From Alphaproteobacteria bacterium (GTDB lineage Bacteria > Pseudomonadota > Alphaproteobacteria > Rhizobiales > Hyphomicrobiaceae): a stretch of DNA of 42,208 nt. Location: NCBI GenBank assembly GCA_018830445.1, contig JAHJSN010000105.1, forward strand, positions 1 to 42,208. Direction: 5' to 3'. The notes beneath the pieces were generated by a model. The model saw nothing but the letters and a program-made list of their open reading frames with translations, was not told where the DNA came from and ran no database searches. The translations under genes were made by a program, and so were the position numbers. This document shows, piece after piece, positions 35,617 through 42,208 of the stretch (position 1 is its first letter; every line of letters begins with the position of its first letter).

Positions 35617-35694
35617 CACGAGTGTTCCGGTTCTGACATTTATCCGGTGTCCAGTCGCAGGCTGGGGGTCAATGCCGGAACCGGAACACTCGTG
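35617..35694. repeat. long perfect-arm palindrome related to hairpin B of the bipartite element
   Basis: CACGAGTGTTCCGGTTC (35617-35633) has its exact reverse complement at 35678-35694, and pairing continues with few mismatches to about 35640/35671. The outer sequence AGTGTTCCGG followed by TGACATT is shared with hairpin B at 3549 and 22417. It lies between the convergent GT26 and purL genes, 8 bases after the GT26 stop, where it could act as a two-way terminator or stability element. Confidence 0.85.
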
Positions 35695-35748
35695 AACATC
35701 CGTGCTGATCGCGGGGTCACCCTCGGCGTACACAGCCGCGGCCGCGCC

Positions 35749-37953
35749 TCACCCCATATACTTCGGCAACCAGCCCTCGTAGGCCGCTCTGAGTTGATCG
35801 AGCGGTAGAACGGCCTCGCCGGGCTTCGTCAGGGTTTCGCCGCCGGTACGACCGACGATCCGCGCCGGCAACGCCAGAAGCTTCGCCCGCTCGATGATCC
35901 GCTCCGCGTCTGAGGGCGCCGCAGCGATGATGTAGCGGCCCTGGTCCTCGCCGAACCACACGGCATGTTCTGGCAGCTTGCCCTCATAGCCGAAAAGCTC
36001 GACGCCGATCCTCCCCGCCAGCGCCATTTCGGCGATCGCCACCAAGAGGCCGCCATCGGAACAATCGTGAACCGTGTCGATCCCCGATTCTCGGATAAGG
36101 TTGCGCACCAGCCGCCCGGCCTTGATCTCTTCGGCCAGATCGACCGGCGGCGGCGCACCGTCGAGCCCGCCGGCAAACACCTGCTGATAGACACTTTGGC
36201 CAAGCCAGCCCTGCTCGGCGCCGATGACGATCAGGAGATCGCCGTCCCTCTTGAGCGCCAGCGACGCAAGCTTGGCCACGTCGGGAACCAGTCCTACGCC
36301 GCCGATGGCAGGTGTCGGCGGAATCCCCACGCCGTTGGTTTCGTTATAGAGCGACACGTTGCCCGACACGACCGGATAGTCGAGCGCCCGGCAGGCTTCG
36401 CCCATCCCCTCGATCGCGCCGACGAACTGCCCCATGATCTCCGGACGCTCAGGCGAGGCGAAGTTGAGATTGTCGGTAATCGCCAGCGGATCGGCGCCGA
36501 CGCAGACGAGGTTCCGCCACGTTTCCACGACCGCCTGCTTGGTGCCCATCGCCGGGTCGGCAGCGACATAGCGCGGCGTCACGTCACAGACCGCGGCAAT
36601 CCCCTTCTGCGTCCCGTGCACGCGCACCACGGCTGCGTCGCCACCGGGGCGCTGCACCGTGTCGCCCATCACCATGTGGTCGTACTGTTCGTAGATCCAT
36701 CGCCGCGAACAAAGCTGCGGCCCGCCCATCATCGTTTCGAGCGTCTCCAGCATGCCGCGCTTCGGTGCGGCAACCCACTGCGGCAGCAGCGCGCGCTTCT
36801 GAGGTGTGGGCACGTGCGGGCGCTGATAGAGCGGCGCGGAATCGGCAAGTGTCGCAACCGGCATATCGGCTTCGACCTTGCCCTTGTGCTTTACGATCAT
36901 CCGGCCGGTGTCGGTCGTCATCCCGATCACCGAGAAATCGAGGCCCCATTTCTGGAACACCGCTTCGGCCGCCGGTTCCGAGCCCGGACGCAGCACCATG
37001 AGCATCCGCTCCTGGCTCTCCGACAGCATCATTTCGTAGGCGGTCATGTTGTCTTCGCGCTGGGGAACCTTGTCGAGGTCGAGTTCGATGCCGACCCCGC
37101 CCTTGTCCGCCATTTCCGCCGTCGATGAGGTGAGGCCGGCAGCGCCCATGTCCTGGATGGCGATGATCGCATCCGAAGCCATCAATTCGAGGCAGGCTTC
37201 GATGAGAAGCTTTTCGGTGAAGGGATCGCCGACCTGCACGGTCGGCCGCTTCTCGTCGGAATTCTCGTCGAACTCCGCCGAAGCCATGGTCGCGCCGTGA
37301 ATGCCGTCGCGCCCCGTCTTCGAGCCGACGTAGACGACCGGCAACCCGACGCCCTTGGCCGCCGAATAGAAAATCTTGTCGGTACGCGCCAGCCCGACGC
37401 ACATCGCGTTGACGAGGATGTTGTTGTTGTAGCCGGCGTCGAAGTTGGTTTCCCCGCCAACGGTTGGAACCCCGACGCAATTGCCGTAACCGCCGATGCC
37501 CGCGACGACCCCCGACACGAGATGCCGCGTCTTGGGGTGCTCGGGCGCCCCGAACCGCAATGCGTTGAGATTGGCAACCGGCCGCGCGCCCATCGTGAAG
37601 ACGTCGCGCATGATCCCGCCGACACCGGTCGCTGCCCCCTGGTAGGGCTCGATGTAGCTGGGATGGTTATGGCTCTCCATTTTGAACACGGCAGCCCAAC
37701 CGTCGCCCAGGTCGACAATGCCCGCGTTCTCGCCGGGCCCCTGGATCACCTGCGGACCGGTGACCGGCAGTGTCTTCAACCAATAGCGTGAGGATTTGTA
37801 CGAGCAGTGCTCCGACCACATCACCGAGAAGATTCCCAGTTCGGTCATCGAGGGCTCGCGACCCATGATTTCCAGGAGACGCTGGTACTCGTCCGGCTTC
37901 AGGCCGTGTTCGGCGACGATTTCAGGTGTAATCACGGCCCTATGGCTTCCCAC
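35749..37953 (-). CDS. purL: phosphoribosylformylglycinamidine synthase subunit PurL
   Basis: The 734-residue protein is the small-type PurL found together with PurQ and PurS. It uses ATP and glutamine-derived ammonia to make FGAM in purine synthesis. Motifs include [78 protein letters not shown] and [16 protein letters not shown]. The start is ATG 37953, with GTG 37935 ([11 protein letters not shown]) as an alternative. No purQ or purS is visible in the window. It converges with the GT26 gene and lies 221 bases downstream of the mutase-type gene on the same strand. Confidence 0.97.
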   Translation of the reverse strand: MGSHRAVITPEIVAEHGLKPDEYQRLLEIMGREPSMTELGIFSVMWSEHCSYKSSRYWLKTLPVTGPQVIQGPGENAGIVDLGDGWAAVFKMESHNHPSYIEPYQGAATGVGGIMRDVFTMGARPVANLNALRFGAPEHPKTRHLVSGVVAGIGGYGNCVGVPTVGGETNFDAGYNNNILVNAMCVGLARTDKIFYSAAKGVGLPVVYVGSKTGRDGIHGATMASAEFDENSDEKRPTVQVGDPFTEKLLIEACLELMASDAIIAIQDMGAAGLTSSTAEMADKGGVGIELDLDKVPQREDNMTAYEMMLSESQERMLMVLRPGSEPAAEAVFQKWGLDFSVIGMTTDTGRMIVKHKGKVEADMPVATLADSAPLYQRPHVPTPQKRALLPQWVAAPKRGMLETLETMMGGPQLCSRRWIYEQYDHMVMGDTVQRPGGDAAVVRVHGTQKGIAAVCDVTPRYVAADPAMGTKQAVVETWRNLVCVGADPLAITDNLNFASPERPEIMGQFVGAIEGMGEACRALDYPVVSGNVSLYNETNGVGIPPTPAIGGVGLVPDVAKLASLALKRDGDLLIVIGAEQGWLGQSVYQQVFAGGLDGAPPPVDLAEEIKAGRLVRNLIRESGIDTVHDCSDGGLLVAIAEMALAGRIGVELFGYEGKLPEHAVWFGEDQGRYIIAAAPSDAERIIERAKLLALPARIVGRTGGETLTKPGEAVLPLDQLRAAYEGWLPKYMG

Positions 37954-38174
37954 TTTGCGGTCACGACGAATTCCCGGCCAGCCCCAGATTTAGGCATGCC
38001 TCTATGTTCAGCGCCTGCTTATAGCCGCGCCGCATCCGCTTGTCTTGCCAGGACCTTGCACAACCCGGCGCACCGCGACCACAATGCACAGGCATGTCGT
38101 CCCAGGGCGATTCATGTGCAACCCCGAAGCCCGGGATCTCCCGTCGCCGAACCGGGGCGCATTCTCGCAGACCC

Positions 38175-40136
38175 TTAAGCGGAAATGAGCTGTCCCTGCA
38201 ACTCTCCTAAAACCTCAAGCATGTCCTGCCCGGCGAACACGAACGTGTCGACGCCAGCAGCTCTCAGCCCCGCCTCATGGTCTCCCGGACGCCCGGCGAT
38301 GAGCACTTTGCCAGCCCCCGCTGCCTTGAGCCCGAGAGCAACCGCCGCACCTTGAGATCGATAGGTTTCGTCCGACGAACAGATGCAGGCGATGCTTGCC
38401 CCGGATGCCTTGAAGGCCGCGACGGCCTTGTCCGGCGAGGCATACCCTTCGCTCGTCAGTGCTTCGATGCCCCCGGCAGCAAGCAGGTTTCTGACCCACG
38501 TCGAACGGGCGGTATGAACCGCAATCGGCCCGAGGCCAGCGAGGAACACGCGCGGAAATGCCCCGGTTTTCGCTTTCCATGCTTCCGCTCGATCGCGTAG
38601 CGCCTCGAACGGTTCGGCCAGACGGCTGGAAACGAGCGCCGTCGCCTTTAAGGTCGCAGCCGGCCCTGGCATGACGTCCCCGCGCGAAGCGCCGCCCGCC
38701 AGCGCGGCCATCATTTCCCCGAACGGTTTGTCCGTGCTCCCGGTTCGCCCGCTTGGAACCCCACGCGCCGGATTGGCTGCCACTTCAAGCACCTCGACCC
38801 CGCCCTCGCTCAACAGCGGAAACTCGCTCGTACCGGTAATTGCGGTCTTGCGCGTCGCAACTGCCTTTTCGCGGGCTTCGCGGACGGCCGCGATCATCGA
38901 ATGAATATGACCGGACTCAAGGCTTCCGACGATGCCGCCGTTGGCCTCGATGGCTTGGAACAGCTGCCAGGCCGATGCCGCAAGCTCATCGGTCAGCGCT
39001 TCGTATCCGCCCGCGCCCGCCGCCGGGTCCGCAACCCGCCACAGATTCGATTCTTCGAGTAGAACGCTCTGGGTGTTGCGCGCCACCCGCCGCGCAAACG
39101 GGTCCGGCAGCCCGAGCGCCATGGTGTGCGCCAGCACCGTCATGGAGTTGGCCCCGCCCACGCCGGCAGCAAACGTCGCCATCGTGCCGCGCAGCATGTT
39201 AACCCAGGGATCGCGCCGGCTCAGCATCCGCCACGCCGATTCCGCGTTGATCCTGATGTGATGCGGCTCGATCCCGCTGGCTTCCTCGACGCGTGCCCAC
39301 AGCCGCCGCAGCGCGCGCAGCTTGGCCATGCCAAGGAACTGATCGGCATCCACGGCCACCGTGAACGAGATCGCCCGGCTGGCATCCGCACCGCTCAACC
39401 CGTTCTCCGTCAGCGCCCTGAGATAGGCGGTGCCGGTGGCCAGTGCTACGGCAAGTTCCTGGGCTTCCGATGCCCCGGCCTCGTGATAGGGCCGCGTATC
39501 GCAAGTCAGGAATGGCCCCTTGAACCCCTTGTCCTTCAGCACCTTCACCGCATCGGTGAGGCGACGGCCGACGGTCTGTGGGTCTCCGGCCATAACGCCG
39601 CGATGCACGAGGTTCCCGAACGGGTCCATGCCGAAATCGATCTCGCAGTCGCCAGGATTATGCCCGCGCTGCTCGACGAGGGTCGCGACCAGTGCCGCAT
39701 TGATGCGCCCGGCAGGCGCCGGATCGACCCGAAGCGCGATCATCTCGAGCGAAACGCCCTTGAGCGCCGCATCGAGTTCGCCAACCGTCTCGCAGCCAAG
39801 CCCGAAGCCACGCGACGAAAGGCTCCCCGCGAACACCAAAGTCAGTGAGTCGACACCGTTCTTAAGGTCCTCAAGCGCTTGAATGGATGCGGCCTGGACA
39901 TCGGGGTGATCGACCCTCGCCGAAATCCGCCACGGCTGGCCGGCGCGTTCGCCGACAACCGCCGTCGCGTTCGACCTGCGGCCATAAAGTGGAGCAACCG
40001 CGATCCCATCGGCCGTTCTAGACACCAATCGCTTCTCGAAATCGCCTCCCTTGAGGGCTTTCGCAACCAGTTCGCGCCATTGCGCTTCACCGGATGGCGG
40101 AAAGTCAGAGGCGAGTTTCAAGATGTCAGCGCTCAT
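38175..40136 (-). CDS. mutA: methylmalonyl-CoA mutase small-subunit-type protein (MutA-like)
   Basis: With ATG 40136 (MSADILKLASDFPPSGEAQWRE) the product has 653 residues. The N-terminal two thirds is a mutase TIM-barrel relative (AKALKGGDFEKRLVSRT, GEAQWRELVAKALKGG, GYEALTDELAASAWQLFQ). The C-terminal 120 residues are a Rossmann domain in which the DxHxxG cobalamin motif is lacking (FLAGLGPIAVHTARSTW), as in the non-cobalamin-binding small subunits of heterodimeric methylmalonyl-CoA mutases. These pair with MutB to interconvert succinyl-CoA and (R)-methylmalonyl-CoA. No mutB gene is found upstream or downstream here: the gene is followed by purL and is divergent from the HerA-like gene. Confidence 0.85.
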   Translation of the reverse strand: MSADILKLASDFPPSGEAQWRELVAKALKGGDFEKRLVSRTADGIAVAPLYGRRSNATAVVGERAGQPWRISARVDHPDVQAASIQALEDLKNGVDSLTLVFAGSLSSRGFGLGCETVGELDAALKGVSLEMIALRVDPAPAGRINAALVATLVEQRGHNPGDCEIDFGMDPFGNLVHRGVMAGDPQTVGRRLTDAVKVLKDKGFKGPFLTCDTRPYHEAGASEAQELAVALATGTAYLRALTENGLSGADASRAISFTVAVDADQFLGMAKLRALRRLWARVEEASGIEPHHIRINAESAWRMLSRRDPWVNMLRGTMATFAAGVGGANSMTVLAHTMALGLPDPFARRVARNTQSVLLEESNLWRVADPAAGAGGYEALTDELAASAWQLFQAIEANGGIVGSLESGHIHSMIAAVREAREKAVATRKTAITGTSEFPLLSEGGVEVLEVAANPARGVPSGRTGSTDKPFGEMMAALAGGASRGDVMPGPAATLKATALVSSRLAEPFEALRDRAEAWKAKTGAFPRVFLAGLGPIAVHTARSTWVRNLLAAGGIEALTSEGYASPDKAVAAFKASGASIACICSSDETYRSQGAAVALGLKAAGAGKVLIAGRPGDHEAGLRAAGVDTFVFAGQDMLEVLGELQGQLISA

Positions 40137-40476
40137 AAATCGGCGACCTTCCCAAGCATTGTGACGACCGGTACAGCCATCGCGCCAAGCGTGCTGCACC
40201 GCAACCGCGCCACACTACCTAATATCGCCCAATCCGCAAATTCCAGCCTTAGGCTAACGCTTCCCGGCGCAAGCGATCCTTGCCCCCGCCTTCGCCGCAC
40301 CGCCCCAGAACAACTGTTTGCCGAGAAAAGCTGTTGGTCGCACAGGCAACTGCTGTTTTCATTTGACCTCCAACTATGCGATGACCACGCCAGCAGCAAA
40401 ATCTAGGATTCGCTCAGGCGCCTGCCTTGTCAACGGCGGGCACCTTGAAATGCGAACAAGGAAGAGGGCCACAGCG
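40137..40476. other. divergent intergenic region, mutA-like and HerA-like genes
   Basis: This 340-base spacer separates two diverging genes and should contain both promoters. I see no strong promoter match, operator palindrome or RNA. The open frame of the HerA-like gene extends upstream to 40318, but those residues do not resemble the family, and a good SD sequence (GAAGAGGG) sits directly before 40477. Confidence 0.4.
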
Positions 40477-41997
40477 ATGAGCGGATCGATGCTTCAGGAC
40501 GGCAAGATTTATCTCGGCACCAGCGTCAAGCCCGAGTACCTGGACTTGCAACTCGCCAACCGGCACGGCCTAATTACCGGCGCAACGGGTACCGGCAAGA
40601 CGGTGTCTCTCCAGGTTCTGGCCGAAGGCTTCTCGAAAGCCGGCGTTCCGGTCTTCGCCGCCGACATCAAGGGCGACCTGTCCGGCATCGCCAAGGCTGG
40701 GACGCCCAAGGATTTCATCCTGAAGCGCAACGAGAAGATCGGCCTGACGGACTACGCGAATACCTCATATCCGACGGTGTTCTGGGACGTTTTCGGCCAG
40801 CAGGGTCACCCAATTCGCGCCACCGTCGCCGACATGGGCCCGCTTCTACTCTCCAGGCTGATGGAGTTGAACGAGGTTCAGGAAGGCGTGCTGAACATCG
40901 CCTTTCGTGTTGCCGCCGACGAAGTTGCCGCCGGTAACAAGGAATACCTGCTTGTCGATCTGAAGGATCTGCGCTCGGCCCTCAACAACGTCGGCGAACG
41001 TTCACAGGAACTTTCCACCCAGTACGGCAATATCGCCCCTGCTTCCGTTGGCGCGATCCAGCGTCGGCTCCTGGTGCTCGAGGAACAAGGCGCCGACCAG
41101 TTCTTCGGCGAACCTGCCCTCAACATCGACGACATGATGCGCATCGCGATGGACGGCCGCGGCATCGTCAACCTGCTTGCCGCCGACAAGCTGATGCAAA
41201 GCCCGAGGCTCTACTCGACCTTCCTGTTGTGGCTCCTGACCACCCTTTGGCAGCATCTTCCCGAGGTCGGCGATCAGCCGAAGCCGAAACTGGTCTTCTT
41301 CTTCGACGAAGCCCACCTTCTGTTCGACGAGGCGCCCAAGGCGCTGCTCCAGCGCATCGAGCAGGTCGCCCGTCTGATCCGATCGAAAGGCGTCGGCGTC
41401 TACTTCATCACCCAGAACCCATTGGACGTCCCTGATACGGTGTCCTCCCAGCTCGGCAACCGCGTTCAGCACCAGCTGCGCGCCTTCACGCCCAAGGAGC
41501 GCAAGTCGGTCAAGGCGGCAGCCGAAACCTTCCGCCCGAACCCCGAAATCGACACCGAACGGGCAATCCTCGAGCTTGGCATCGGTGAGGCGCTCGTCTC
41601 GACGCTTGAAAACAAGGGCGAACCCTCGATGGTTCAGCGCACTTTGATCCGGCCGCCGGAAGGCCAGATCGGACCGCTGAGCGCGGAGGAGCGGACTTCA
41701 ATCATGCAGCGCAGCCCGGTGGCAGGAAAATACGAGACTGCCATCGATCGCGAGAGTGCGCACGAACTCCTGGCCAAGCGGGCTGTGGAACTGGCCCAAA
41801 AGGAAGAGGAACTGAAGGCCGAAGCAGAGGCCGGCGGTGGCTGGGGCGAGGAGTTGGGCAAGAGCATTTTCGGGCGCGGCCCGCGCGGCGGCAAATCTGT
41901 TGCAGAACAGGCCGCCAGCTACGCGACGAAATCGATCATGCGCCGTATGATCAGCAGTATCGTCAACGCAGCGCTCAAAGGCATCCGGTTGCGCTGA
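40477..41997 (+). CDS. HerA-like ATPase of the DUF853 family
   Basis: The product has 506 residues from ATG 40477 (MSGSMLQDGKIYLG), preceded by GAAGAGGG 8-15 bases upstream. Walker A is GATGTGKT with Lys41, Walker B is LVFFFDEAHLLF, and TQNPLDVPDTVSSQLGNRV follows as in the HerA-FtsK ATPase superfamily. DUF853 proteins are conserved in proteobacteria and are described as helicase-like, but their role is poorly defined. After about residue 425 the protein becomes charged and coiled-coil-like (LAQKEEELKAEAEAGG), ending with SIMRRMISSIVNAALKGIRLR. No NurA-like nuclease partner is adjacent. Confidence 0.92.
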   Translation: MSGSMLQDGKIYLGTSVKPEYLDLQLANRHGLITGATGTGKTVSLQVLAEGFSKAGVPVFAADIKGDLSGIAKAGTPKDFILKRNEKIGLTDYANTSYPTVFWDVFGQQGHPIRATVADMGPLLLSRLMELNEVQEGVLNIAFRVAADEVAAGNKEYLLVDLKDLRSALNNVGERSQELSTQYGNIAPASVGAIQRRLLVLEEQGADQFFGEPALNIDDMMRIAMDGRGIVNLLAADKLMQSPRLYSTFLLWLLTTLWQHLPEVGDQPKPKLVFFFDEAHLLFDEAPKALLQRIEQVARLIRSKGVGVYFITQNPLDVPDTVSSQLGNRVQHQLRAFTPKERKSVKAAAETFRPNPEIDTERAILELGIGEALVSTLENKGEPSMVQRTLIRPPEGQIGPLSAEERTSIMQRSPVAGKYETAIDRESAHELLAKRAVELAQKEEELKAEAEAGGGWGEELGKSIFGRGPRGGKSVAEQAASYATKSIMRRMISSIVNAALKGIRLR

Positions 41998-42068
41998 TCG
42001 AGTCCTCAAACCGGCGCAAATTGATGCTGGACATTGATGCTGGGCAAGGCTTGTAGCCGCGAATGCAT

Positions 42069-42147
42069 CTAGTGTGGCGTCGCGCCTTAATTGACCTGTT
42101 GGTGCCGCACAGGAGTTGTCAATTGAGGCGCGCTGAACGCCACACTA
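42069..42147. repeat. large imperfect palindrome downstream of the HerA-like gene
   Basis: TAGTGTGGCGT (42070-42080) pairs exactly with ACGCCACACTA (42137-42147). Pairing goes on as CGCGCC/GGCGCG and TTAATTGAC/GTCAATTGA, with a 4-base bulge (CTGA, 42133-42136) and one G-T pair, leaving a 22-base loop that can form a small inner stem. It lies 73 bases after the stop of the HerA-like gene. Its CTAGTGT tip resembles the ends of the repeat elements at 3454 and 22332, but the interior differs. Confidence 0.8.
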
Positions 42148-42208
42148 AACCATTGTTTTCGCTAGTGGCCTTCATGTCTCGCCTAAATCGTCAGCGGTTG
42201 CGGCCAGC

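Noticed and set aside
35965-37128. A 387-residue plus-strand open frame opposite purL
   Set aside because: It is rich in R, H and D without motifs, fully inside purL on the other strand; an antisense artefact.
1-42208. CRISPR arrays, toxin-antitoxin or phage-defence genes, prophage genes
   Set aside because: No regularly spaced direct repeats, integrases, Cas, nuclease-helicase pairs or phage structural genes were found. The HerA-like ATPase is of the DUF853 type and has no nuclease or SIR2 partner beside it.

Overview
The window reads as a chromosomal segment of a GC-rich alphaproteobacterium, most likely of the Hyphomicrobiales (rhizobial) type. The main support is a C4-pathway 5-aminolevulinate synthase (HemA), a lysine/alanine-rich histone H1-like protein and the general gene style. 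I cannot name a genus from sequence alone.

Layout. 1-122: a structure that looks like the 3' end (domains V and VI) of a group II intron cut by the window edge. 0.4-8.4 kb: an L,D-transpeptidase, hemA, a gamma-glutamyltransferase-family enzyme, a GtrB-type glycosyltransferase followed by an oversized GtrA-type protein, and lipB on the opposite strand. 8.5-15.7 kb: tRNA-Leu(GAG), a NamZ-type exo-N-acetylmuramidase, two small unknown genes, the histone H1-like gene divergent from a LysR regulator, a BioF2-like acyltransferase, and a GNAT/carbon-nitrogen-hydrolase fusion whose nucleophilic cysteine is glycine.

16.4-35.6 kb is a surface or exopolysaccharide locus of the Wzx/Wzy type. It holds a polyprenyl-phosphate sugar-1-phosphate transferase (initiation), two GT4 glycosyltransferases and one GT26 glycosyltransferase (chain building), two Wzx-like multi-spanning proteins (export), a Wzc-like co-polymerase with a degraded kinase domain, a Wzy/O-antigen-ligase-like polymerase, a polysaccharide deacetylase, a secreted parallel beta-helix protein, a BioF2-like acyltransferase, a GMC oxidoreductase and an aldo/keto reductase. 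Together these can assemble, decorate, flip, polymerise and trim a repeat-unit polymer. The GMC enzyme, the aldo/keto reductase and the second flippase are the least standard parts.

35.7-42.2 kb returns to housekeeping genes: purL, a methylmalonyl-CoA mutase small-subunit-type protein without its partner, and a HerA-like (DUF853) ATPase.

The most distinctive non-coding signal is a family of intergenic palindromes with AGTGT-type tips. Two nearly identical two-hairpin copies (3454-3610 and 22332-22476) end about 20 bases before the start codons of two unrelated genes. A single-hairpin relative (35617-35694) sits between convergent genes, and a differently filled palindrome with the same tip lies at 42069-42147.
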